A DNA stretch of 64,000 bases, from assembly GCA_035353615.1 (NCBI GenBank), contig DAOPZY010000007.1, positions 1 to 64,000 of the forward strand, in the 5' to 3' direction. The notes under the pieces are model-generated. The model was not told the origin of the DNA. It saw only the letters and a program-made list of their open reading frames with translations, and made no database searches. Origin of the DNA: CAXXOK01 sp035353615 (GTDB taxonomy: Bacteria; Bacillota; Clostridia; Christensenellales; Aristaeellaceae). Position 1 is the stretch's first letter. Every line of letters begins with the position of its first letter. Positions 54,151 through 61,924 of the stretch are shown piece after piece. The translations under genes were made by a program, and so were the position numbers.

Positions 54151-54693
54151 ATGAAGGAACTGAAAGGAACCAAAACCGAAGCCAACCTGCAGGCCGCGTT
54201 CGCAGGGGAAAGCATGGCGCGCAACAAGTACACCTACTACGCCTCCAAGGCCCGGAAGGATGGGTATGTGCAGATCGCAGACCTGTTTGAGGAAACGGCC
54301 AACAACGAGAAGGAGCACGCGAAAATCTGGTTTAAACTGCTCCACGGCGGCGATGTGGCCGCCACCGAGGATAACCTGCTGGACGCGGCGCAGGGCGAAA
54401 ACTATGAGTGGACGGATATGTACGTGCGCATGTCCGACGAAGCGCGCGCCGAAGGGTTTGACGTGATTGCCGAGCTTTTCAGCCGCGTGGCCAAAATTGA
54501 AAAAACCCATGAGGAACGTTACCGCAAGCTGCTGAGCAACATCAAGGACGGCCTTGTGTTCAGCCGCGACGGGGATCAAATCTGGGAGTGCTCCAACTGT
54601 GGGCATATCATCGTTGGGAAAAACGCGCCCGAGCTTTGCCCGGTTTGCAAACACCCCAAGTCGTTTTACCAGATCAAGGCGGAAAATTACTGA
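54151..54693 (+). CDS. rbr: Rubrerythrin
   Basis: 180 residues. The N-terminal ferritin-like diiron domain (AFAGESMARNKYTYYASKA, EETANNEKEHAKIW, IAELFSRVAKIEKTHEERY) is followed by a C-terminal rubredoxin-like domain with CSNC and CPVC iron ligands (about 145-170). Reduces hydrogen peroxide using rubredoxin/NAD(P)H electrons, protecting anaerobes. AAGGAGGAACCATC precedes the ATG. No oxygen regulator such as PerR is adjacent. Confidence 0.96.
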   Translation: MKELKGTKTEANLQAAFAGESMARNKYTYYASKARKDGYVQIADLFEETANNEKEHAKIWFKLLHGGDVAATEDNLLDAAQGENYEWTDMYVRMSDEARAEGFDVIAELFSRVAKIEKTHEERYRKLLSNIKDGLVFSRDGDQIWECSNCGHIIVGKNAPELCPVCKHPKSFYQIKAENY

Positions 54694-55117
54694 CGCTCCC
54701 CGGCTTTCCCCTGCCGAAACGATGGGTCGGCTGGGGAAATCGGCTGGGCGAAACCGGCCTGAAACCGGCCCGAACCTCTCGCGTTCGCGGGGATGCGGGC
54801 GGCAACCCGCCAACGGAGCAGTAGCGGCGCTTGGCGCGCGCGCCTGCGACTGCCGCTCAAACCTCCACAGCCATCCCCCTGCCGACGTTTTCGAAACGCG
54901 AAAACCGCATGCGGGGTCGCCGCGCCTCCCACGGTGAGCGGGCGGCGATTTTACGATCAGGTTCAGGCAACCGTCGGGGCTGGCAACGGACAGCTTTTGA
55001 AACCATACAAACGCTCGCCCTGCCAAAAGGCGGGGGTTTTCAGCGACCTGCGGCGATTCTTCGCCGCCTGCCGGGAAATGCGTTTCGCCCGGCCCCCTTT
55101 GAAAGGAGGGTACCTCC
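54694..55117. other. Intergenic region, little recognised
   Basis: No gene, tRNA or repeat copy is seen. A hairpin GTTTTCG/CGAAAAC (54887-54905) lies in the middle without a T-tract. Confidence 0.5.
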
Positions 55118-55540
55118 ATGGTGGAAATATACCCCTACCGGCCCGAATTTGAGGAACCCGTGATGCAGCTGATTTCCAACGAGGGCGATGAGTGGTCCAT
55201 CTATTGGCAGGAGCCTAACAACTGGCACTATCAACGGCTGCTGACCGATTCCATCACCTATGTCGCGCTGGCGGAGGGGCAGGTGTGCGCTTTTCTGCGC
55301 GCGCTGGACGATGTGCTCAACCTCTATGTGTGCGATTTGCTGGTGGTGGAGCCACAGCGCGGGAAGGGGCTTGGCAAGGCGCTGATCGACCGCGTGAAGG
55401 AAGATTATCCGGAAGCGGGCATCTACATCCTGTCCGGTAACGACGAATATTATGACCATATCGGCTGCACGCGCGACGGCGCGGTGTACCGCTACTGCGC
55501 GGCCGATGCGCAGCCCGCGGCGGAAACGCCCAAAGCCTGA
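55118..55540 (+). CDS. GNAT family N-acetyltransferase
   Basis: 140 residues. The acetyl-CoA pyrophosphate loop QRGKGLGKAL (about residues 86-95) follows the beta-strand VCDLLVVEP. The C-terminal GNDEYYDHIGCTRDGAVYRY segment fits small GNAT acetyltransferases. The substrate is unknown. AAAGGAGGGTACCTCC precedes the ATG. It lies 42 bp before the glycosyltransferase gene. Confidence 0.87.
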   Translation: MVEIYPYRPEFEEPVMQLISNEGDEWSIYWQEPNNWHYQRLLTDSITYVALAEGQVCAFLRALDDVLNLYVCDLLVVEPQRGKGLGKALIDRVKEDYPEAGIYILSGNDEYYDHIGCTRDGAVYRYCAADAQPAAETPKA

Positions 55541-55582
55541 GAAAGCCGCGGCTTGCGTAAATACCAAAGGGAGGCGCCGCCC

Positions 55583-56806
55583 ATGCGCGTGGCTCACATC
55601 AACGTAACATCGGGGCTGAGCACCGGCCGTATTGCGACGGACATCTGCGAGGTGCTGGGAGAGCTGGGCCACAAAGGGCTGCTGTGTTACTCGCGCGGGT
55701 ATCCGCCGCAAACGACGCCCGGTTACCGGATTGGCAACCGGGCGGATTTGCTTTTGCACGCGCTGGCCGCGCGCCTGACGGATCGCGCCGGCTTTTTCAG
55801 CCGCGGGGCAACCCGCAAGCTTGTGCGTCAGTTAACCCTCTATAAACCGGATGTGGTTCACCTGCATAACCTGCACGGCTACTATCTGGACATTCGCACG
55901 CTGTTTGCCTATCTGGCCAAGGCGGGCGTGCCGGTGGTATGGACGCTGCATGACTGTTGGGCCTATACGGGGCATTGCGCCTATTATACCATGGCGCGCT
56001 GCGACCGGTGGCGCAAGGGGTGCGGCCATTGCCCCAACCTGCGCGCCTACCCGGCCAGCTTTGTGATGGACCAGAGCGAGCGGAACTGGAAGGAAAAGCG
56101 CCGCGCGTACGAAGCATTGCCAGACCTGACGCTTGTGACCCCTTCCGTGTGGCTGGGCAACGAAGCGCGACAGTCGTTTTTAGGTAAGCGCCCCATCCGC
56201 GTCATCCCCAACGGAATCGATTTGAACGCTTTTCGGCCCTGCGACGAACCGGACCTGATTCGCGATATTGTGAAACGGTATGCGCTGGAAGAACTGGGCG
56301 ACAGGCGGATGCTGCTGAGCGTGGCCAGCCAATGGGACGAACGGAAGGGTTTGCGGGATTTGATCGCGCTTTCCGAAACCCTCCGCGAGGATATGATGAT
56401 CGTCGTGCTGGGGCTTACGCCGTATGAATGCCGGGAACTGCCCCAAACGATGCTGGGCATCCCGCGCACGCAAAATTTGCGGGAGCTGCGGGCGCTCTAT
56501 ACTGCCGCTGACATTTGCCTGAGCCTGAGCCATGAGGAAACGCAGGGGATGACGCTGCTGGAGGCGCTGGCCTGCGGCACGCAGGTGCTGTGCTACGATG
56601 CGACGGCTTTGCCGGAAACGGTTACGCCGGATGTGGGCGCCGTGGTGCCGGAGGGCGATATCAAGGCCGTCGCGGCGGCGTGCGCCCGGCTGTGTGACCA
56701 GCCCAAAGAGCCGCAGGCATGCCGCGAGCGGGCCGAGCGGTACGAAAAACGGCGGCAGTATGCGCAATATGTAGGTTTGTATGAAGAATTGCATACTTTG
56801 CGCTGA
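55583..56806 (+). CDS. Family 4-type glycosyltransferase (GT-B fold)
   Basis: 407 residues. The N-terminal half has AHINVTSGLSTGRIA and VVHLHNLHGYYLD. A cysteine-rich stretch (DCWAYTGHCAYYTMARCDRW, then KGCGHCP) is typical of WcaC-like exopolysaccharide transferases. The C-terminal half has VIPNGIDLNAFRP and the nucleotide-sugar E-x7-E region EETQGMTLLEALACGTQV. It likely adds a sugar to a cell-surface glycan. ATG 55583 follows AAAGGGAGGCGCCGCCC. It is followed by a partial hairpin-chain repeat and the terminator-like module. Confidence 0.9.
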   Translation: MRVAHINVTSGLSTGRIATDICEVLGELGHKGLLCYSRGYPPQTTPGYRIGNRADLLLHALAARLTDRAGFFSRGATRKLVRQLTLYKPDVVHLHNLHGYYLDIRTLFAYLAKAGVPVVWTLHDCWAYTGHCAYYTMARCDRWRKGCGHCPNLRAYPASFVMDQSERNWKEKRRAYEALPDLTLVTPSVWLGNEARQSFLGKRPIRVIPNGIDLNAFRPCDEPDLIRDIVKRYALEELGDRRMLLSVASQWDERKGLRDLIALSETLREDMMIVVLGLTPYECRELPQTMLGIPRTQNLRELRALYTAADICLSLSHEETQGMTLLEALACGTQVLCYDATALPETVTPDVGAVVPEGDIKAVAAACARLCDQPKEPQACRERAERYEKRRQYAQYVGLYEELHTLR

Positions 56807-56837
56807 TGCGCATTGCCAAAGTTAACGCACATTCAAC

Positions 56838-56930
56838 CCTCCCCCCGTCGCAGCGGAACCGGGTCAAGGACAAAGCCCTTGTCAGGGTGCAGGGGCGAGG
56901 GCCCTGCCCGCCGGAGGCCCAGCGTTGCAA
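56838..56930 (+). repeat. Hairpin-chain repeat, partial copy R7
   Basis: CCGTCGCAGCGGAACCGGGT, then CAAGGACAAAGCCCTTG and CAGGGGCGAGGGCCCTG. The last modules are missing. It begins about 30 bp after the glycosyltransferase stop, with the same polarity. Confidence 0.75.
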
Positions 56931-56945
56931 CCGCTAAAAGAAGGA

Positions 56946-56982
56946 GCGCCCCGAGTGCCGTAGGCACAATGGGGCGCGTTTT
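56946..56982. terminator. Terminator-like module with internal hairpin (copy 1)
   Basis: GCGCCCC (56946-56952) pairs with GGGGCGC (56971-56977) and encloses GAG-TGCC-GTA-GGCA-CAAT; TTTT follows on the + strand. It lies between converging genes, with an A-rich left flank, so it may work both ways. The internal core is nearly identical at 60977-60995. Confidence 0.75.
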
Positions 56983-57055
56983 ATCATTCATACAGTATAT
57001 AAGCTTGCCTGCCCCAATTTTCAGGCTGGGGGCGGGGCGACGTCCGTATTTCCGC

Positions 57056-57222
57056 AATGCGCCATTGCCGCTCGCCTCATAGCCCTGCGAGCTGTTCGCT
57101 TGCATGATGGTTTTTCGCTGCGGCGTGGGGCATGGGACTCCACGCCAAACCCCGGCAGGGATTTCATCCCTGCACCCTGACAAGGGCAACCGCCCTTGTC
57201 CCGGGTCCGCTGCGGCGGGGGC
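57056..57222 (-). repeat. Hairpin-chain repeat, copy R8
   Basis: Minus polarity, beginning 13 bp after the rapZ stop codon: CCGCCGCAGCGG, CAAGGGCGGTTGCCCTTG, CAGGGATGAAATCCCTG, then AGCTCGCAGGGCT and GAGGCGAGCGGCAA. Confidence 0.82.
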
Positions 57223-57234
57223 TTTCATCATGAA

Positions 57235-58128
57235 CTACTGTTTGTTGCCGGACCAGTGCGCTTGCTCGATGGCTAAATCCCGATGCGTCACGCTCGCATG
57301 CTTTCCCTGCGCCTTCAATTGCTCGCAAAGGTATTCCGCGATGGCTACGCTGCGGTGCGCGCCGCCCGTGCAGCCAATGGCAATCACCAGCCGATGCTTT
57401 CCCTCGTTTACATAGTTCGGCAGCAGAAAATTGAGCATATCCATCGCCTTGGTCAAAAACTCCTGCGTAACCGGGTGGCTCAGCACATAATCGCGCACAT
57501 CCGAATCCAAACCCGTATGATGCCCCAGCTCCGGAATATAAAACGGATTCGGCAAAAACCGCACGTCAAACACCAGATCGGCGTCCCTCGGGATCCCGCG
57601 CTTGAAACCGAAACTCAACAGCTCGATGCGAAGGGTTGGCTCGTTGCCGGCCTGGGCGACAATCTCGCGCAGTTTGGCCTGTAAAGCGCTGGTTTTCAGC
57701 TCGCTGGTGTCAATCAGGTGGTTCGCGGTTTCACGCAGGGGCTGCAAGCGGTTGCGCTCGGCAGCGATAGCGCTTTCCAGACTCATGCCCTCGCCGGACA
57801 GCGGATGGTCGCGCCGCGTTTCCTTGTACCGGTTCACCAGCATCGAATCCCGGGCTTCAATAAACAGAGTGTCGATCTGGAAACCCACGCTGCGGGCCTC
57901 GTCGATCATCTTCACAACCGCTTTCGCGTCAAAAAATTCACCGGAACGAATGTCCACCGCGATGGCGACCAGCGGCCTGCTGATGTTGGAGGCTTTGCAC
58001 GCCTCCATAAAACGCACCAGCATCATCGGGGGCAGGTTGTCCACACACAGCGCGCCCAAATCTTCCAGTGTGCGGATGGCGACGGTTTTTCCAGCGCCGC
58101 TTAACCCAGTGACAATTAAAAATTGCAT
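57235..58128 (-). CDS. rapZ: RNase adapter protein RapZ (YvcJ-type nucleotide-binding protein)
   Basis: 297 residues. The Walker A motif GLSGAGKT (about 8-15), VDNLPPMML, AVDIRSGEFF, LDVRFLPNPFYIPELG-like DVRFLPNPF and the C-terminal AIGCTGGAHRSVAIAEYL are the RapZ signatures. In Bacillus the orthologue YvcJ binds GTP/ATP; in E. coli RapZ senses glucosamine-6-phosphate and targets small RNAs. It lies downstream of murB, as in many Bacillota, but the usual next gene (yvcK) is not here. The stop is TAG. GGGAGGTTGCCGG precedes the ATG. Confidence 0.95.
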   Translation of the reverse strand: MQFLIVTGLSGAGKTVAIRTLEDLGALCVDNLPPMMLVRFMEACKASNISRPLVAIAVDIRSGEFFDAKAVVKMIDEARSVGFQIDTLFIEARDSMLVNRYKETRRDHPLSGEGMSLESAIAAERNRLQPLRETANHLIDTSELKTSALQAKLREIVAQAGNEPTLRIELLSFGFKRGIPRDADLVFDVRFLPNPFYIPELGHHTGLDSDVRDYVLSHPVTQEFLTKAMDMLNFLLPNYVNEGKHRLVIAIGCTGGAHRSVAIAEYLCEQLKAQGKHASVTHRDLAIEQAHWSGNKQ

Positions 58129-58218
58129 CCGGCAACCTCCCTTTTCTCCCGGGGCCGAGGCGATGCGTAAGCGGCCCCTCCTGCAAATCCGCGCGGTCGC
58201 GTTGCCTGCCGCGCGGGG

Positions 58219-59187
58219 TTATTCGTTGCTCACAGGGGGATCCTCCCCAACGATGTGAACCTCCGGCTCCAACCGCACGCCGGTTTTTTCCAGCACAATG
58301 CGCTGCACCTCGTCAATCAGGGCTAAATAGTCGGACGCAGTGCCCTCCTGATCGTTCACCAGAAAACCCGCATGGCGCGTGCTCACGCTTGCGCCGCCGA
58401 CCCGCAGGCCCTTCAGCCCGCACTCGTCAATCAGTGTGCCCGCAAAACGCCCCGGCGGGCGCTTGAAGGTGCTCCCGCAGCACGGCAGGGTCAGCGGCTG
58501 CTTTTCCCGCCGACGGGCGTTAAACTCCCGCATGGTAACCCGGATGGTTTCCGGATCGCCGGGCGGGAGGGCAAAGGTAGCGGAAACGACCAGTTCAGGC
58601 GCGGCGTCCGTGCCGCGCAACCGGCTGTGACGGTAGCCAAAAGCCATCTGCTCGTTGGTATAGTGTTGAAGCGTGCCTGTAAGGTCCACGCAGGTAACGC
58701 TTTTGACTACGTCCTTCATTTCGCCGCCGTAGGCTCCGGCATTCATGGCGACGCCTCCGCCCACCGTGCCGGGGATGCCCGCCGCAAATTCCAGCCCGCT
58801 CAGCCCCGCGTCGGCGGCAAGGTTGGCAAGCTTAATCAGCGGCGCGCCTGCCTGCGCGGTCAAGGCAAAACGGCCGTCGGCAAGCGCGTCCGGGCCGGTG
58901 ACCTCCGCAAAGTGCTCGCTGATGCGCAGGGTCAGCCCCTGCCAGCCGCCATCGCGCACCAAAAGATTGGAGCCATTGCCCAGCACATTGACCGGCACGC
59001 GCAGCCGGCTGGCGATCCGTAACACGGCAATCAGCTGATCCAGTGAGGAAATTTCACACAGCAGTTCCGCCGGGCCGCCAAACCCGAGGGTTGTGTAGCG
59101 GCTCATGGGCGCTTTTTCCTGGAGGTCCTTCTTTTTTACAAAAGGATGCAGGGCATCCAACAGCTCCGTACGGACAGCCTCCTCCAT
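58219..59187 (-). CDS. murB: UDP-N-acetylenolpyruvoylglucosamine reductase
   Basis: 322 residues. Reduces enolpyruvyl-UDP-GlcNAc to UDP-MurNAc with NADPH and FAD, in peptidoglycan precursor synthesis. PMSRYTTLGFGGPAE and GNGSNLLVRDGG bind FAD; GIPGTVGGGVAMNAGAYGGE, CCGSTFKRP (catalytic Ser) and the C-terminal EPEVHIVGE (catalytic Glu) are all present. ATG 59187 follows AAAGGGGGCTTTGCC; a longer open frame to 59310 crosses the promoter and is rejected. 90 bp separate it from rapZ. Confidence 0.96.
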   Translation of the reverse strand: MEEAVRTELLDALHPFVKKKDLQEKAPMSRYTTLGFGGPAELLCEISSLDQLIAVLRIASRLRVPVNVLGNGSNLLVRDGGWQGLTLRISEHFAEVTGPDALADGRFALTAQAGAPLIKLANLAADAGLSGLEFAAGIPGTVGGGVAMNAGAYGGEMKDVVKSVTCVDLTGTLQHYTNEQMAFGYRHSRLRGTDAAPELVVSATFALPPGDPETIRVTMREFNARRREKQPLTLPCCGSTFKRPPGRFAGTLIDECGLKGLRVGGASVSTRHAGFLVNDQEGTASDYLALIDEVQRIVLEKTGVRLEPEVHIVGEDPPVSNE

Positions 59188-59217
59188 GGCAAAGCCCCCT
59201 TTTAGCAGTATAGGTTC

Positions 59218-59246
59218 ATTGTATCGCACTTCGGTATGGCTGTCAA
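59218..59246 (-). promoter_or_regulatory. Promoter of murB-rapZ
   Basis: On the minus strand, perfect TTGACA (59241-59246), 17 bp, TACAAT (59218-59223), 31 bp before the murB start. Confidence 0.82.
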
Positions 59247-59321
59247 AGCCTGAGGGTTCCACAGCTAGGTTTTTACAGTTCGCCCCGCGCCTTGCGCGGC
59301 CGCGCGGCATGCCCGCAAGCC

Positions 59322-59351
59322 TTGACGGCGGCGCTTTGCCTGCGATACAAT
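59322..59351 (+). promoter_or_regulatory. Promoter of corA
   Basis: TTGACG (59322-59327), 18 bp, TACAAT (59346-59351), 40 bp before the start codon and divergent from murB. Confidence 0.65.
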
Positions 59352-59391
59352 GACCCTGTGCTCAATTGAAAGCAGGAAAGGCCGTGCGGTT

Positions 59392-60327
59392 ATGTTTCAT
59401 CAGCTAACGCCGGAATACCATGAAATTTGCCTGGAAGCGTGTAACCCTGATAACCTGACCGTTGGAGTTATCGGTGTGGATGAGTTGGAAGAAACCCGCC
59501 AGCATTTTGGTTTTAGCCAGCGGGTGATTCAGGAATGCCTGTCCGAGCGCGGCCGCTACCGGAACAGCGTGGATGTGTTTGACGATTACACTTTTTGCGT
59601 GGTCACCGTGGTGGACGCCGCCAACCCGCTGACCCACTCCGATAAGGTCGCCTTCTTTTTTAAGCGGAACCTGTTTTTAATGGTCAAGCTTGACGATACG
59701 GACGGCAGCACGGAAATGCTGTTTATGGGCGCCGCCAAGCGCTACCGCGCCGAGGCCGCCACCATGGAAAAGGTGGTTTCCGCGGTTTTTGAAAGCTTTA
59801 TTGACCGCGACGGAGACATACTCGCCTCTATGGAGTTTGACATTACCGCCATGGAGGAGGAGATTGCCACCGGCAAAATTGACCGCGCGTTTTACACGGA
59901 AGTGTTTGAACGCCGCAAGAAACTGTTGATCCTGCGCAACTATTATGAGCAGCTGATTGACATTGGCGAGGAATTGCAGGAAAACGAGAACGATATTTTT
60001 GAGGAAGGCTCGCTGCGTTATATCGCCATGTTCACCGGCCGGGTGCAGCGTTTCAACGCGAGCGTGCAGCTGTTGCGCGATTCGCTGACCCAATTGCGGG
60101 AAGCGTATCAGGCGGCGATGGATTATCAGCTGAACCGCGTGATTAAGATGCTGACGGTTCTGGCCACGGTCTACCTGCCCCCGACGCTGATTGCGGGCTG
60201 GTACGGCATGAATTTCAAGCACATGCCGGAATTGAACTGGTGGTTCGGGTATCCTTTGGTGATTGTGTTAAGCGTATTGTTTGTGATGGTCAGCATGATC
60301 TATTTCAAGCGCAAAAAGATGCTGTAA
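59392..60327 (+). CDS. corA: CorA-type magnesium/divalent cation transporter
   Basis: 311 residues. A large cytoplasmic N-terminal domain with a long helix is followed by two C-terminal membrane helices. The pore signature YGMNF sits at the end of the first helix, followed by the WWFGYPLVIVLSVLFVMVSM helix and a basic FKRKKML tail. It forms a pentameric Mg2+ channel. ATG 59392 follows AGGAAAGGCCGTGCGGTT. Three tandem hairpin-chain repeats follow the stop after 20 bp. Confidence 0.94.
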   Translation: MFHQLTPEYHEICLEACNPDNLTVGVIGVDELEETRQHFGFSQRVIQECLSERGRYRNSVDVFDDYTFCVVTVVDAANPLTHSDKVAFFFKRNLFLMVKLDDTDGSTEMLFMGAAKRYRAEAATMEKVVSAVFESFIDRDGDILASMEFDITAMEEEIATGKIDRAFYTEVFERRKKLLILRNYYEQLIDIGEELQENENDIFEEGSLRYIAMFTGRVQRFNASVQLLRDSLTQLREAYQAAMDYQLNRVIKMLTVLATVYLPPTLIAGWYGMNFKHMPELNWWFGYPLVIVLSVLFVMVSMIYFKRKKML

Positions 60328-60347
60328 AAATCAACCCAGCGCAACCT

Positions 60348-60508
60348 CCGCCGCAGCGGAACCGGGTCAAGGGCGAAGCCCTTGTCAGGGTGCAGGGATG
60401 AAATCCCTGCCGGGGTTTGGGGCGGAACCCCAAAGCTCAACGCCGCAGCGTAAAGACAACAAGCGAGCGAACAGCCCGCAGGGCTATGAGGCGAGCGGTT
60501 AAAACGCA
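60348..60508 (+). repeat. Hairpin-chain repeat, copy R9
   Basis: First of three copies in a 190-bp tandem array: CCGCCGCAGCGG, CAAGGGCGAAGCCCTTG, CAGGGATGAAATCCCTG, GGGGCGGAACCCC, AGCCCGCAGGGCT, GAGGCGAGCGG. It has the polarity of corA. Confidence 0.9.
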
Positions 60509-60537
60509 TTGCCGAGGTTTGCGTATCATCTTTCTCC

Positions 60538-60698
60538 CCGCCGCAGCGGAACCGGGTCAAGGGCGATGCCCTTGTCGGGGTGCAGGGGCAAAGCTCCAGC
60601 CGGGGTTTGGGGCGGAACCCCAAAGCTCAACGTCGCAGCGTAAAGCCAACAAGCGAGCGAACAGCCCGCAGGGCTATGAGGCGAGCGGTTAAAACGCA
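60538..60698 (+). repeat. Hairpin-chain repeat, copy R10
   Basis: Exactly 190 bp after R9. The connecting tail (AAAACGCATTGCCGAGG onward) is the same after R9 and R10, showing recent tandem duplication. Confidence 0.9.
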
Positions 60699-60727
60699 TT
60701 GCCGAGGTTTGCGTATCATCTTTCTCC

Positions 60728-60888
60728 CCGCCGCAGCGGAACCGGGTCAAGGGCGATGCCCTTGTCAGAGTGCAGGGGCAAAGCTCCTGCCGGGGTTTGG
60801 GGCGGAACCCCAAAGCTCAATGCAGCAGCGTAAAGCCAACAAGCGAGCGAACAGCCCGCAGGGCTATGAGGCGAGCGGCAACAGCACA
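60728..60888 (+). repeat. Hairpin-chain repeat, copy R11
   Basis: Exactly 190 bp after R10. The tail diverges (GCAACAGCACATTGCGG) and resembles that of R8. Confidence 0.9.
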
Positions 60889-60965
60889 TTGCGGAAATCC
60901 CAGAAACCGCCCCATCCCCCGCCTGCAAATCAAAACGCGCAATCTATTCATTCCAAATAAACCCA

Positions 60966-61007
60966 AAAGCGCGCCCCGAGTGCCGTAGGCACAATAGGGC
61001 GCGCTTT
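60966..61007. terminator. Terminator-like module with internal hairpin (copy 2), bidirectional
   Basis: AAAGCGCGCCC (60966-60976) pairs perfectly with GGGCGCGCTTT (60997-61007) and encloses CGAG-TGCC-GTA-GGCA-CAAT. T-rich sequence follows on both strands, and it lies between converging corA and the DUF998-like gene. The stretch 61008-61120 shows nothing else. Confidence 0.75.
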
Positions 61008-61120
61008 CTTTGCTTAATGTTTGCGACGCTGATCCACCTGCGGGCATGGGGCAACGCCGATACACCCCATCAGGCCTTCGATCTTGACCCATCGCCGCCG
61101 ACGCGGGGGTATCGCTATGA

Positions 61121-61798
61121 TTATCCCTGATCCCGTGCCTTATCCAAAGCGGGATTCGCGCGGAAACCCCGAAACCCTTGCAGCAGATAAACCCCTAACA
61201 CAGCCGTAAACCCGGTAGCCGCAAAGACGCTGCACCGTTCCGTTACGCCAAACAGGTCTTTGGGCACAAGGTTCATGCCCACCGCGCCCAGGCACATCAA
61301 CCCAAGCGCAACCGTGGCCCACACCGCCAGCGAAACATACGCGCGTCTGCGGTATCCGCCTGCCATCAGCGTTACCAGCGAAGCAATGGACAGCATAACC
61401 ACCGCGGCGGTCACCGCCAGGTGCATCCCATCCTGAAAGGTGCCCGCATAACCGCTGTCGGTCAGGGGGAACATCGCGTAGCCGACCGCGCTGATCCACT
61501 GCATCAGCGTGAAGGCGTAAAGCCCGGTGCGCAATGTTCGCGTCAATTTGCCCTGTACATACACGCAAATCATCAAAAGCGCCGCCGACCCGCACAGGTT
61601 GTACAGGCTCGCCAGCTGGTTCCACAGCGTGCGGGAGGGCGCGTTGTTTGCGCTCAGGTCGCTGACCGCCTGACGCATCCACTGATAGCCGGGGTAGGCC
61701 AGCGGCGCGAACAGCACTGCCGCCGTATACGAAATCAGGCTCACAATCCCCAGAATGCCCATGGCCCGTAACGCCTTTTCCCGCTTGATGTCCGTCAT
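61121..61798 (-). CDS. DUF998-like membrane protein
   Basis: 225 residues with about six membrane helices. The first extracytoplasmic segment LAYPGYQWMRQAVSDLSANN (Ser-Asp-Leu-Ser) and the later FPLTDSGYAGTFQDGMH resemble the DUF998 family, whose function is unknown. The start ATG 61798 gives a 6-nt spacing from GGAGG; ATG 61804 directly abuts it. It is downstream of the next gene on the minus strand, 126 bp apart, so co-transcription is possible but not certain. Confidence 0.7.
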   Translation of the reverse strand: MTDIKREKALRAMGILGIVSLISYTAAVLFAPLAYPGYQWMRQAVSDLSANNAPSRTLWNQLASLYNLCGSAALLMICVYVQGKLTRTLRTGLYAFTLMQWISAVGYAMFPLTDSGYAGTFQDGMHLAVTAAVVMLSIASLVTLMAGGYRRRAYVSLAVWATVALGLMCLGAVGMNLVPKDLFGVTERCSVFAATGFTAVLGVYLLQGFRGFRANPALDKARDQG

Positions 61799-61924
61799 TT
61801 TCATCCTCCGCTTTCGACAGCGCGCCGCCGCGTGATCCGGGTTGCCACCCTCCGCGAGCGCGCCTCGACCCTGCCGGACGCGTTTAAAAGGAGTGGCCAC
61901 TGCTACGCGCCAGAAATAACCGCC

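Noticed and set aside
60348..60888. CRISPR array
   Set aside because: The unit is 190 bp and nearly all of it is repeated, with no alternating short repeats and unique spacers and no cas genes.
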